Assembly (NCBI GenBank): GCA_900754605.1
Contig: CAAEDK010000121.1
Span: 1-29,240, forward strand
Origin: an uncultured Oscillospiraceae bacterium
GTDB taxonomy: Bacteria > Bacillota_A > Clostridia > Oscillospirales > Oscillospiraceae
Reading direction: 5' to 3'
Length of the DNA stretch: 29,240 nucleotides
The notes below the pieces were generated by a model, which saw only the letters and a program-made list of their open reading frames with translations, did no database searches and had not been told where the DNA came from. Positions within the stretch are counted from its first letter, which is position 1. Each line of letters opens with the position of its first letter. Of this stretch, positions 12,263 to 21,689 are shown piece after piece. A program made the position numbers and the translations under genes.

Positions 12263-14609
12263 GATCAGCCGTATCCTGGAAACCGCCAGAGGTGACGGCA
12301 AGGTACATTCCGCACAGGATACCTTACCGTTCCGCCAGATGTACCCGGACGGCCTGTGCAAGCTGGACGATCACACCTGGTCGAAGTGTATCGAGTTCGA
12401 GGATGTGAATTATCAGCTTGCGAAACCTGACGATCAGACGGCGATTTTTGAAGCCCTCTGCGATATGTATAACGCCCATGACGCTTCTATCGGGATGCAG
12501 CTCTCCCTTGTGAGCCGCCGCATGAACCGGGAGGATTTTGTGAAGCGTATCGAGATCGCGGCGCAGGGAGATCACTTCGACCATATCCGTGAGCTTTACA
12601 CGCAAATGCTCCGCAAGCAGCTTGAACGGGGCAACAACGGTCTTATCAAAACAAAGTACCTGACCCTCACCATCGAGGCACGGGACAGCAAAACCGCACG
12701 GGCACGATTTTCCCGAATCGTCATGGACGCCCTCAACCATTTCAAGGTCATGGGCGCTCTGGCAAAGGAGCTTGGCGGCAAGGAGTGGCTGGAAATGCTC
12801 CACGGCATCCTGCACCCGGACGGAGAACGGTTTGCCTTTGAATGGAGTTGGCTTGCCCCTTCCGGCCTGTCGGTCCAGGATTTTGTCGCACCTTCTTCTT
12901 TCCGCTTCGGTGAAGCAAGGAAGTTCACGATGGCGGATAAATTCTGTGCCGTGTCCTTTCTGCAGATCAGCGCACCGGAAATGGATGACCGTATGCTCAC
13001 CGAACTGCTGGATACGGACAGCGGGCTGCTTGTCAGCCTCCATATCCGCAGCATGGATCAGAACGAGGCAATCAAAACGGTCAAGCGGAAGATCACTGAC
13101 ATTGACAGTATGAAGATCGACGCACAGAAAAAGGCGGTGCGGGAAGGTTTCGATATGGATATCATCCCAACTGACCTTGCCACCTACGCAGGCGAGGCAA
13201 AGAACATCCTCCGTGATCTGCAAAGCAGAAATGAGCGAATGTTCCTAATGACCTTCCTGGTGGTGAACTTTGCGGACAGCAAGCAAAAGCTGGAGAATGA
13301 CCTTCTCCGTGCGGCAAGCGTGGCGCAGAAATATAACTGCTCCCTGGTGCGGCTGGACTTCCAGCAGGAGGACGGCTTCGTGTCGGCTCTGCCCCTGGGT
13401 GTCAACCGCATTAAGATACAGCGTGGGCTTACCACTTCGGCGGTGGCGGTGTTCGTTCCTTTCACCACGCAGGAGATTTTTCACGGCGGCGAAGCCCTCT
13501 ACTACGGGCTCAATGCCACTTCCGGCAATATGATCCTTGCTGACCGCAAAAAGCTGAAAACGCCCAACGGCATGATCTTAGGTACACCCGGCAGCGGCAA
13601 GAGTTTTTCTGCAAAGCGTTCCATCGTGGGTGTGTTCCTGAACACAAAGGACGATATCCTGATCTGCGACCCGGAGGCGGAATATTTTCCGCTGGTGAAC
13701 CGGCTGGAAGGCCAGGTCATCAAAATCTCGCCTACCAGCACGCAGTATGTGAACCCTATGGATATCAACCTCAATTACAGCGAGGATGATAACCCGCTGG
13801 CGTTGAAATCTGACTTTATCTTGTCGTTCTGTGAACTGGCGGCAGGCGGCCGGAACGGTCTGGAGCCGGTGGAAAAAACGGTCATTGACCGTGCCGTGCG
13901 GATCGTGTACCGCCCCTATATCGCAGACCCCCGCCCGGAGAATATGCCGCTGCTGGAAGATTTGTATGACGAGATCAAACGGCAGCCGGAGCCGGAGGCG
14001 CAGCGGATCGCGGCGGCACTGGAACTGTATGTGCATGGCAGTTTGAATGTTTTTAACCACCGCACCAATGTGGATATCAACAACCGCATTGTCTGCTTCG
14101 ATATCAAGGAGCTGGGAAAGCAGCTCAAAAGCCTGGGTATGCTGGTGATCCAGGACCAGGTATGGAACCGTGTTTCCCAAAACCGGGATCAGGGTAAATC
14201 CACCTGGTATTTCGTGGACGAGTTCCACCTTCTGCTGCGGGGCGAGGTTGGTTCCTGGAGCGTGGAGATTTGGAAACGCTTTCGCAAATGGGGCGGTATC
14301 CCCACTGGAATTACGCAGAACATCAAGGACCTGCTTTCCTCCCCGGAGATCGAGAACATCTTTGAAAACAGCGATTTTGTGTACCTTCTGAACCAGGCCA
14401 GCGGAGACAGGAAAATCCTCTGCGAGCGCCTGAATATCTCCAACCAGCAGGCGGCGCATATCAGCAACGCAGGCCCCGGCGAGGGGCTGATCTTCTTCGG
14501 TAATGTGATCCTGCCTTTTGTGGATGACTTCCCGAAGGACAATGAACTTTACAGCATTATGACGACAAAACTTGGCGAAACCGGGAAAGGAGAAAACGAA
14601 CATGAATGA
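12180..14609 (+). CDS. VirB4-like conjugal transfer ATPase
   Basis: An 809-residue VirB4-type ATPase that powers the conjugation channel. Walker A is GTPGSGKS (468-475) and Walker B is WYFVDEFH (676-683). An arginine and glutamine-rich motif KWGGIPTGITQNIKDLL follows, as in the VirB4/TraE family. The N-terminal 400 residues are the usual CagE/TrbE-like domain. TTG 12180 is chosen as start because AAAAGGAGG lies just upstream, inside the PrgI gene. It overlaps the next small gene by 8 bases. The length is normal for the family and no disruption is seen. Confidence 0.93.
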   Translation: MFRKRKPEPQARQAAKPTVKLTAAEKREISRILETARGDGKVHSAQDTLPFRQMYPDGLCKLDDHTWSKCIEFEDVNYQLAKPDDQTAIFEALCDMYNAHDASIGMQLSLVSRRMNREDFVKRIEIAAQGDHFDHIRELYTQMLRKQLERGNNGLIKTKYLTLTIEARDSKTARARFSRIVMDALNHFKVMGALAKELGGKEWLEMLHGILHPDGERFAFEWSWLAPSGLSVQDFVAPSSFRFGEARKFTMADKFCAVSFLQISAPEMDDRMLTELLDTDSGLLVSLHIRSMDQNEAIKTVKRKITDIDSMKIDAQKKAVREGFDMDIIPTDLATYAGEAKNILRDLQSRNERMFLMTFLVVNFADSKQKLENDLLRAASVAQKYNCSLVRLDFQQEDGFVSALPLGVNRIKIQRGLTTSAVAVFVPFTTQEIFHGGEALYYGLNATSGNMILADRKKLKTPNGMILGTPGSGKSFSAKRSIVGVFLNTKDDILICDPEAEYFPLVNRLEGQVIKISPTSTQYVNPMDINLNYSEDDNPLALKSDFILSFCELAAGGRNGLEPVEKTVIDRAVRIVYRPYIADPRPENMPLLEDLYDEIKRQPEPEAQRIAAALELYVHGSLNVFNHRTNVDINNRIVCFDIKELGKQLKSLGMLVIQDQVWNRVSQNRDQGKSTWYFVDEFHLLLRGEVGSWSVEIWKRFRKWGGIPTGITQNIKDLLSSPEIENIFENSDFVYLLNQASGDRKILCERLNISNQQAAHISNAGPGEGLIFFGNVILPFVDDFPKDNELYSIMTTKLGETGKGENEHE

Positions 14610-14775
14610 TCCCCGCTATTTGCATACGGAAGAAAAACAGGAGGGCGAAACCTTCTTTGATGTGATGAACCGGCTGATTGCCAGAAGCAAGGCGGTCACG
14701 GCGGATATGGAGGCGGTCCTTGCGGAGCTGGAAAGTGAGATCGAACCGTTCCGTGCGCCGAAGGACCATGAATAA
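14602..14775 (+). CDS. small acidic protein of the transfer operon, unknown
   Basis: A 57-residue acidic protein with a single predicted helix (ETFFDVMNRLIARSKAVTAD and on). ATG 14602 overlaps the VirB4 stop (ATGAATGA), with GGAGA upstream. A longer frame from 14572 would extend into the VirB4 gene without a ribosome site. Its stop overlaps the start of the methyltransferase gene. No domain is recognised; the position suggests a minor transfer or regulatory function. Confidence 0.65.
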   Translation: MNDPRYLHTEEKQEGETFFDVMNRLIARSKAVTADMEAVLAELESEIEPFRAPKDHE

Positions 14776-15790
14776 ACTGACCCATGTGAGCCTGTTTTCC
14801 GGCATTGGTGGTCTGGACCTGGCGGCGGAGGCTGCCGGGTTTGAAACCGTTTGCCAGTGTGAGTGGGCGGATTTCCCGCACTCCGTCCTCTCCGCACGAT
14901 GGCCGGATGTTCCCAGGTTCCGGGATATTACTACTTTTACGAAGGAGGCGTTTTTTGAAAAAACAGGACTTGAAACAGTTACCGTCATCTCAGGCGGCTT
15001 TCCCTGTCAGCCCTTCTCCACCGCCGGAAAACGGAAGGGCTTTGCGGATGAACGCTACCTGTGGCCGGAAATGTGCCGCATTATTACCGAGCTGCGGCCC
15101 CATTGGGTGCTTGGGGAAAATGTTGCTGGCTTCATCAATATGGGGCTCGACAAAACGATCTTTGACCTGGCAAAAGCGGGATACGCTGTTCTCCCATTCG
15201 TATTTCCGGCTTGCGGTGTCGGCGCATGGCATGAGCGCCAGCGAACTTTTATCGTCGCGGCTGATGTTTCCCACACCCCTTGCCTCCGACAACAACACCG
15301 CCAGGGACGCGGCAAGCCTGGATGTGTTCCTGTCAGACAATGGGATATTCCGCAAGAGGAACCGAAACGGGGCGATTTGGAGCCTCAGTCTGTCGGCGGC
15401 GGTATTCTATCTGACCCCGGTGGCGTCGGACGGTTTCCGCTCGACCTTGAAGCCGTCGGCCTTCGATCCGGCGAAGAAGGACGGGAACCTGTCGGCGCAG
15501 ATCATCTCCCAGGAACAGCCGGTGTCCGAAACGGCAGCACTGAACCCGGATTGGGTGGAATGGCTCATGGGCTTCCCGAAAGGATGGACGGACGTATCCT
15601 CTGGGCCGCCGAGCCAGAAGGAATCCCCCGCATGACCGAGCGCATGGATGACCGGGCACTGCGGCTGAAAACATTGGGAAATGCGGTCTGCCCGCCCCAG
15701 GCCTATCCCATTTTCCGCTATATCGCCATGATCGAGAATGGCACCTGCGGCGACTTTTGCCCTTATGGAAAGGAAGGTGACTGCCTATGA
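14768..15790 (+). CDS. C5 cytosine DNA methyltransferase, TRD in doubtful frame
   Basis: A 340-residue cytosine-5 methyltransferase. Motif I is LFSGIGGLDLAAEAAGF, motif IV GGFPCQPFS with catalytic C80, motif VI GENV (116-119), motif VIII ERQRTFIVA, and motif X LKTLGNAVCPPQAYPIF. It probably protects the ICE from host restriction. ATG 14768 overlaps the preceding stop. Oddity: from about 15255 to 15635 a second open frame (+1) reads LMFPTPLASDNN, then YLTPVASDG, then LNPDWVEWLMGFPKGWTD, which is how many enzymes of this family read between motifs VIII and X. That frame also has the G/C-rich third positions of the surrounding genes. Either two compensating shifts or real overprinting is present, so activity is uncertain. 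Confidence 0.8.
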   Translation: MNKLTHVSLFSGIGGLDLAAEAAGFETVCQCEWADFPHSVLSARWPDVPRFRDITTFTKEAFFEKTGLETVTVISGGFPCQPFSTAGKRKGFADERYLWPEMCRIITELRPHWVLGENVAGFINMGLDKTIFDLAKAGYAVLPFVFPACGVGAWHERQRTFIVAADVSHTPCLRQQHRQGRGKPGCVPVRQWDIPQEEPKRGDLEPQSVGGGILSDPGGVGRFPLDLEAVGLRSGEEGREPVGADHLPGTAGVRNGSTEPGLGGMAHGLPERMDGRILWAAEPEGIPRMTERMDDRALRLKTLGNAVCPPQAYPIFRYIAMIENGTCGDFCPYGKEGDCL

Positions 15791-17688
15791 GGGAACTGAA
15801 AGCGACCGATAAGATCACGCAGAAAATGACCCGTGACGGTGCGGTATCGGAAAACCTTGCCACGGGAGAGGTGGAACATATCAGCAGCCGGGAGCCGGAA
15901 ACGGAACTGTCCGCTTCTTCGGAAGAATCCGCTGGCGCTGCGGCTGACCTTGCCCTGCGTGCGGCGGAACACCATGAGAAGAAAAGCACACGAAAGGCGG
16001 AAAAGGCTGACACCCAGGCAGTGCGGGATGGTTCTGCCGCAAGGCAGCGCCCGTCCTCCCGCCTGCAATTTACCGAGGAAGAACGTGCCGATCCCGCACT
16101 TGGAAAGTACATCGACCATTCCGACCGTGCGGCGGATAGGCTGGACGCGGCAAAGGCCGCTATCCCCACAAAGAAAGTTCTCCGTACCGAGCGTGTTTTT
16201 GACGAGGCAGCCGGGAAAGGCAAAACGCAGCTTCGCTTTGAAGAAGTGGAGAAACGCCCCAACGGACGCCTGCGGCACAATCCGCTTTCCCGGCCGGTTC
16301 ATGAGATCGTCCACGCCGCCCATGCAAAGGTGCATGAGGTGGAACAGGAAAATGTGGGTGTTGAGGCCGGACACAAGGGCGAGGTGCTGACGGAACGCGG
16401 GCTTGCCTACGGAAAAGGCAAAGTCCGTGCCGCCGTTCACCATCACCGCACAAAGCCTTGGCGTGACGCGGCGAAGGCAGAGCAGGCTTCGGTCAAGGCA
16501 AACGCCGAGTACCTTTACCAAAAGGCACTGCATGATGATCCTGCATTGGCAGCTTCTAACCCGGTATCTCGCTTTCTGCAGAAACAGCGGATCAAGCGGA
16601 ACTATACAAAGGAGCTGCGGCAGGCAGAGAAAACCGCAAAGAACACAGCGGCTACGGCGAAAAGTGCGGCGCAGAAAGCAAAGGACACCTTCAAGGAAAC
16701 TTTCCTCTACATCAAGCACCATAGCCGAGCGGTGCTGTTGGTGATTGGCATTGGCGCCTGTGTTGCTCTGCTGTTTGGCGGGGTATCTTCCTGTTCCATG
16801 ATGGCAGGCTCCGGCGTGGGCGGTGTATTTACTTCCTCTTATCTCTCCGAGGATGCGGATATGCTGGCTGCGGAGGCGGCCTACTGCGAACTGGAGCAGG
16901 AGCTTCAATATGAGCTGGACCACTATGAGGCTCTGCACCCCGGATATGACGAATATCGTTTTGACCTGGACGAGATCGAACATGACCCTTATGTGCTGAT
17001 CTCCATTCTCACGGCGTTCCATGAAGGGGTGTTCACCATTGACGCGGTTCAGGCGGAGCTGCAAATGCTCTTTGAAAAGCAGTACATCCTGACGCAGACC
17101 GTGGAGGTGGAGGTACGCTATCGGACGGAGACACGGACAGACAGCGAGGAAAATGACTATGACGTGGAAGTACCGTACAACTACTATATCTGCAAGGTGA
17201 AGCTGGAAAACTTCGACCTTTCCCATGTGCCGGTCTACATCATGGATGAAGAAACGCTTTCTCTGTATGCGGTCTATATGGCAACGCTGGGAAACCGGGA
17301 AGATTTGTTCCCCGGCTCCGGCTATGTAGACAAGTACACCAAACCGCCCACCACCTATGATATCCCGCCTTCCGCACTGGAAGATAAAACCTTTGCGGCG
17401 CTCATTACCGAAGCGGAGAAGTACATCGGATATCCTTATGTCTGGGGCGGCAGCAATCCGAGCACTTCTTTTGATTGCTCCGGCTTCGTATCCTGGGCGC
17501 TGACGCAAAGCGGCGTCTGCAATACGGGCAGGCTGGGAGCCCAGGGGCTCTACAATATTTCCACCCCGGTATCCTCTGCCAACGCAAGACCCGGCGACTT
17601 GATCTTTTTCGTTGGCACTTACGATACGCCGGGCGTTTCCCATGTAGGTATCTATGTGGGCGGCGGAAAAATGCTGCATTGCGGCGAC
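15787..17688 (+). CDS. NlpC/P60 conjugation wall hydrolase, exon 1
   Basis: The first 634 codons of a 659-residue protein. A basic, charged cytoplasmic region (1-310) is followed by one membrane segment (314-333, AVLLVIGIGACVALLF), an extracellular linker, and a C-terminal NlpC/P60 peptidase domain with C564 in FDCSGF and H619 in SHVGIYV. It should cut peptidoglycan to let the transfer apparatus through the wall, the job of VirB1-like hydrolases. A group II intron interrupts it after GGC GAC of HCGD. Without splicing the frame runs 17 codons into the intron and stops at 17739, losing the last 25 residues. Its start overlaps the methyltransferase stop by 4 bases. Confidence 0.9.
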
Positions 17689-18330
17689 GTGCGTCCAGAT
17701 AGGACGGAAGTAGAAGTAGACGAAAGGAGGGCAGCTTGAAGGTACTACCCCGTAAGATAACGCGGGAATCCACCTGACAAACCGAAAAGCGAAAGCTGGC
17801 ACGGGACAATAGCACGTCAGGAAAGCGGTAAGTCACCTAAAGGCAATCGGGTGCGACTGAACTGCGAGGATAAGTGAATATGAGGATAAATCTGGGTTTG
17901 AATCTTGTGAGTTCCCAGCCCCTGTTCAGTGTGGGCATAGGAAATTTGCCTGAAACCTATGGTGCAAACAGGGCCAGAAAGGGGAGCCTTCTGACCTGTT
18001 ATCAGAATACCGGAAAGGGTTGCCTTCCGGTAGGTTATCAAAGAAATGCACGGCGCGCCGGAGAACCGGTGTCAACGGAACGAAAGCATATCCGACAATT
18101 CACACTCACCTACTACTTCCGTTAACTGGAGATTGCCTAAACCAGAGCGCCCATAAGGGCTATGTGGCAGACACTGAAAATCTGGCATGGCAACGGAGCT
18201 TCCATAGTAGTCTGAGAACCCTGAATTGACAGGGAAAGCCGTAAATCGGATGCGGGAAAGCCGCTCACATGGCGAAGGGAAGCAGTCTGAGCGTATTAAA
18301 ATCGAAAATTGATTAGGGAGGAAAACCTCA

Positions 18331-20121
18331 TTGAAACCAACAATGGAGATTTTAACTAAGTTACAAGAAAACTCAAAGAAACACCATGATGAAGTATTCA
18401 CAAGGCTTTATCGCTACCTGCTCCGGCCAGATATTTACTCTATTGCCTACCAGCACCTCTACTCCAATGAGGGGGCTGGGACAAAAGGCGTGGATGAAGA
18501 TACGGCGGACGGATTCAGCGAGGAGTATGTGGAGCGTATTATTGAAGCATTGAGAACGGAGACATACCGCCCGAAACCTGTCCGGCGCAGCTATATCCAG
18601 AAATCGAATGGAAAAATGCGCCCATTAGGTCTGCCTACTTTCACGGACAAGTTGGTTCAGGAAGTCATGCGAATGATTTTGGAGGCGGTCTATGAACCTG
18701 TTTTCTCGAATTACTCTCACGGATTTCGCCCCGGCAGAAGCTGTCACACGGCACTGGCCCAGCTCAAGCATGAGTTTATCGGTGCAAGCTGGTTCGTTGA
18801 GGGCGATATAAAAGGCTGTTTCGACAACATCGACCATACGGTGCTGATTGCTGTTATCGGCAGGAAAATCAAAGACGCCAGATTTCTGAAACTCATACGG
18901 CTGTTCTTAAAATCAGGCTACATGGAGGACTGGAAATACTACGGTACTTACAGCGGCTGTCCGCAGGGCGGCATTATTTCGCCAATCCTTGCGAACATCT
19001 ATCTGAATGAGCTGGACAGCTACATCGAGGAATTGAAAAAGGAGTTTGACGTTAGAACGCCGTACAGAACCACTCCAGCATACCATGCGATTGAGCGAAA
19101 GCGGGCAAATTTAAGGAGAAAAATAGACCGGCGTGAAGCTGGCCTGGAACGTGACTTGCTGATTGCGGAGTACAAAAAGCTAACCAGCGAATTGTATAAA
19201 ACGCCAGCAAAGTTGTGTGATGATAAAAAGCTTAAATATGTTCGCTATGCGGATGATTTTCTGATTGCCGTCAACGGGAGCAAGCAGGATTGCGAATGGA
19301 TAAAAGCAAAACTCACGGAGTTTATCCAGAACACTCTGAAAATGGAGTTAAGCCAGGAAAAAACGCTGATTACCCATAGCAACACGCCTGCGAGATTTCT
19401 CGGTTATGATGTGCGGGTACGCCGTGACCAGCAGATAAAGCCGTGGAAGAAATGCAAACAGCGCACGATGAATAACACCGTGGAGCTACTGATCCCGCTT
19501 CAAGATAAGATTGAAAAGTTTCTGCTCTCAAAAGGCATTGTAAAACAGAGAGCCGATAACGGAAAGCTGGAGCCAACCAGCAGACTTTCTTTATTGCGCC
19601 ACACAGATTTAGAGATTGTGACGGTATTTGACGCGGAACTGCGGGGAATTTGCAACTACTATCACCTCGCCAGCAACTACCGAAGCCTGAACTATTTCAG
19701 CTATCTCATGGAATACAGCTGTCTGAAAACACTGTCCGGCAAGCACCGTTGTAAACTGTCCAAAATTTATGACAAGTACCGTGTTGGTGAAAAGCGTTGG
19801 GGTATCCCCTACGAAACAAAAGCCGGAAAGAAAATCCGCCGACTCACGAAGTTTAACGAGATTGACGGTAAAAAGTGTGAGGACATTGAACCGAAAGTCA
19901 TTACGATTGTAGCCAAAGGACGCACTACGATAGATGACCGCCTAAAGGCCAGAGTATGCGAACTATGCGGCAGAACAGACGTAAAACTGGAAATCCATCA
20001 TGTGAACAAGGTGAAAAATCTGAAAGGAAAAGAAGCCTGGGAGCAAGTGATGATAGCGAAACAGCGCAAAACACTGGCGGTCTGCCATGACTGCCACCAG
20101 AAAATACATCATGGTTTCTAA
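18331..20121 (+). CDS. ltrA: group II intron reverse transcriptase/maturase
   Basis: A 596-residue intron-encoded protein. The reverse transcriptase domain spans about 60-400, with PLGLPTF, the GFRPGRSCHTAL block, GDIKGCFDNIDH and catalytic YADD (306-309). The maturase domain X follows. A C-terminal HNH endonuclease (from residue 543) has CELCG, IHH and CHDCHQKIHH. All parts needed for splicing and target-primed mobility are present. TTG 18331 follows GGGAGG and is the likely start. It lies within domain IV of the intron. It is ltrA-like by family; the symbol names the family rather than a proven orthologue. Confidence 0.92.
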   Translation: MKPTMEILTKLQENSKKHHDEVFTRLYRYLLRPDIYSIAYQHLYSNEGAGTKGVDEDTADGFSEEYVERIIEALRTETYRPKPVRRSYIQKSNGKMRPLGLPTFTDKLVQEVMRMILEAVYEPVFSNYSHGFRPGRSCHTALAQLKHEFIGASWFVEGDIKGCFDNIDHTVLIAVIGRKIKDARFLKLIRLFLKSGYMEDWKYYGTYSGCPQGGIISPILANIYLNELDSYIEELKKEFDVRTPYRTTPAYHAIERKRANLRRKIDRREAGLERDLLIAEYKKLTSELYKTPAKLCDDKKLKYVRYADDFLIAVNGSKQDCEWIKAKLTEFIQNTLKMELSQEKTLITHSNTPARFLGYDVRVRRDQQIKPWKKCKQRTMNNTVELLIPLQDKIEKFLLSKGIVKQRADNGKLEPTSRLSLLRHTDLEIVTVFDAELRGICNYYHLASNYRSLNYFSYLMEYSCLKTLSGKHRCKLSKIYDKYRVGEKRWGIPYETKAGKKIRRLTKFNEIDGKKCEDIEPKVITIVAKGRTTIDDRLKARVCELCGRTDVKLEIHHVNKVKNLKGKEAWEQVMIAKQRKTLAVCHDCHQKIHHGF

Positions 20122-20151
20122 AAGTTATTTTTGTAATGGAGCAAAGATGGC

Positions 20152-20185
20152 GAGCCGTGTGCATTGAGAGGTGCAAGCACGGTTC
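20152..20185 (+). ncRNA. group II intron domain V
   Basis: GAGCCGTG (20152-20159) pairs with CACGGTTC (20178-20185), with TGCA-TTGAGAG-TGCA in the upper stem and loop. The 34-nt length, the near-universal lower stem and the position 61 bases before the 3' splice site identify the catalytic domain. Confidence 0.88.
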
Positions 20186-20246
20186 TGGGAGGGGTCTGCG
20201 CAGACCTGCCGCAGAAATGCGGCAAGGCGGCGCTTTCCTACTCTAC

Positions 20247-20324
20247 CCCATCCAGTATGCAGATATCAACACAAGCTACTGGCAATCCCACTTTTACGCT
20301 TTCGGGCGACCGCCCTACAACTAA
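20247..20324 (+). CDS. NlpC/P60 wall hydrolase, exon 2
   Basis: Twenty-five codons plus stop (PIQYADINTSYWQSHFYAFG and five more) complete the NlpC/P60 protein begun at 15787. The segment is the conserved end of ICE P60 hydrolases, normally continuous with GKMLHCGD. It has no start of its own. An apparent frame beginning at 20136 is intron sequence read through the splice site. Confidence 0.85.
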   Translation, partial: PIQYADINTSYWQSHFYAFGRPPYN

Positions 20325-20350
20325 AAAACGATATGGAGGTAATTTGATTT

Positions 20351-20623
20351 ATGGCAACGACACAGAAGATCCGCAATGACATTGCGAAAACCAAAGAAAA
20401 GATCGCGGAGCAGCAGAAACGCCTTCGTGCGCTGGAGGCCCAGCTTGCGGAGGAAGAAAATCTGGAAATCGTCCGCATGGTGAAAGCCGTGAAGATGGAC
20501 AACAAGGAACTGACCGCCTTCCTGAAAGCCTATGCCAGCGGTATGATCTCCCTGCCGGAAGGTATGATGCCGGAGGGCAACACCGAGAATGAGGAAACGG
20601 AGGGATACGAGGATGAAGCATAA
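20351..20623 (+). CDS. DUF4315 family protein
   Basis: A 90-residue protein. Residues 5-42 are a coiled coil ([20 protein letters not shown] onward), followed by [24 protein letters not shown], the DUF4315 signature, and an acidic tail. The family is found in ICE transfer operons between the P60 hydrolase and DUF4366 genes, as here; its role is unknown. ATATGGAGG lies upstream of ATG 20351, and its end overlaps the DUF4366 start by 11 bases. Confidence 0.85.
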   Translation: MATTQKIRNDIAKTKEKIAEQQKRLRALEAQLAEEENLEIVRMVKAVKMDNKELTAFLKAYASGMISLPEGMMPEGNTENEETEGYEDEA

Positions 20624-21689
20624 CTTTATGACAAAAATGGTATCGGCTCTTTTGGCGGTGGTGCTCAGCACTGCCGCTTTTTCTATCACCGCCTTTGCCA
20701 GCGGCGGCGAGGAAACCACGGAGTCCGTGGCTGAACAGGAAACGGCTGGGGATGTTTCTGATCTGCTTTCCGCTCTGGCAGGCAGCCAGGTCACGGTATC
20801 CGTCACCGAGGACGGTATCCAGTTCAGTTCCGGCGAAAATGACTCCGGGCAGACCGGCACCGTCACCACGGGCGGCGGCAATCTGAATGTCCGCACGGGC
20901 GCCGGAATGGATTATACCGCCTTCGCCCAGCTTCCCAACGGAACGACCGTGAAGGTGATCGGCACGGACGGCGACTGGCTGAAGGTCATCCTGCCGGAGA
21001 AAATCGGCTATGTCTATTCCGGCTACATGACGGTAAGTGACGGCGAGGCTGGTTCCGGGGAAGGTTCTTTCTCTCTGGACGCGGAAACGCTGGAAAATCT
21101 GCTGGGGATGCTGGGCGGCGGTCTGAATGGCGGTGCCGCTTTGACGCCGGATGGGAACCTGTCGCTGATTGACGATATCGGCAGCCCTGCCACCAGTGGC
21201 AAGCAGTTTATTACAGTAGAAACGAAGAACGGCAATGTGTTCTATCTCATTATCGACCGTGACGACGAGGGCGAGGAAACCGTGCATTTTCTGAACCAGG
21301 TGGATGAAGCCGACCTCATGGCACTCACGGAGGACGGAGAAAAGGCGGAAACGCCTATTGTCTGCACCTGTACGGAGAAGTGCCAGGCCGGAGCGGTCAA
21401 TACCGCTTGCCCGGTCTGCGTAAAAAACCTTAGTGAATGTGTTGGCACGGAACAGAAAGCTGCGGAGCCCACCGAGCCGGAGAATCCGGAACCCGAAAAG
21501 AAAAGCAATACCGGGGCGATCCTGGCGGTGCTGCTGATCCTTGCAGCCGGAGGCGGCGCGGCAGTCTATTTCCTGGTGCTGAAACCGAAGCAGGGCAAGA
21601 AAGTTCCCGCTGATCTGGATGATTTCGACCTGGAGGATGAAGAAGAATATCTGACCGAGGACGAGGAAACGGAGGAAAAGAATGAGTAA
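20613..21689 (+). CDS. secreted/membrane DUF4366 protein with SH3 domain
   Basis: A 358-residue exported protein. A signal peptide (1-30, ending [10 protein letters not shown]) is followed by a bacterial SH3 domain at roughly 88-142 ([15 protein letters not shown] to [10 protein letters not shown]). The DUF4366 core comes next ([19 protein letters not shown], with the Cys-rich [19 protein letters not shown]). A C-terminal membrane segment near 305-325 and an acidic cytoplasmic tail end the protein. The SH3 domain suggests cell-wall binding, which fits a partner for the P60 hydrolase encoded upstream. An SH3 insert is not a part of every DUF4366 protein. ATG 20613 is preferred over an upstream ATG at 20589 because of the signal peptide. 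It overlaps the topoisomerase gene by 8 bases. Confidence 0.85.
   Translation: MKHNFMTKMVSALLAVVLSTAAFSITAFASGGEETTESVAEQETAGDVSDLLSALAGSQVTVSVTEDGIQFSSGENDSGQTGTVTTGGGNLNVRTGAGMDYTAFAQLPNGTTVKVIGTDGDWLKVILPEKIGYVYSGYMTVSDGEAGSGEGSFSLDAETLENLLGMLGGGLNGGAALTPDGNLSLIDDIGSPATSGKQFITVETKNGNVFYLIIDRDDEGEETVHFLNQVDEADLMALTEDGEKAETPIVCTCTEKCQAGAVNTACPVCVKNLSECVGTEQKAAEPTEPENPEPEKKSNTGAILAVLLILAAGGGAAVYFLVLKPKQGKKVPADLDDFDLEDEEEYLTEDEETEEKNE

Larger units (their letters stand above)
17689..20246 (+). mobile_element. group II intron with full maturase gene
   Basis: A 2558-base group II intron. The 5' end is GTGCG, and the 3' end is CTAC with a likely branch A at 20240. Domain V is recognised at 20152-20185. 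The hairpin CCGGAA/TTCCGG (18010-18030) displays GTTGCC (18019-18024), which pairs with exon bases GGCGAC (17683-17688) as EBS1-IBS1 with one G-U. Bases 17689-18330 form domains I to III/IV and hold no gene. Excision joins GAC to CCC and restores HCGD-PIQYADINTSYW, the normal end of the P60 protein. Confidence 0.9.

Noticed and set aside
15763..17802. Long minus-strand open frame (679 codons) opposite the P60 gene
   Set aside because: It is antisense to a gene with clear NlpC/P60 motifs, has no ribosome site, and its sequence has no recognisable domain. Long antisense frames are common in GC-rich codon usage.
20136..20324. Independent 62-codon gene after the intron maturase
   Set aside because: Its first part is intron domain V/VI and its last part is exon 2 of the P60 gene; it has no ribosome site.
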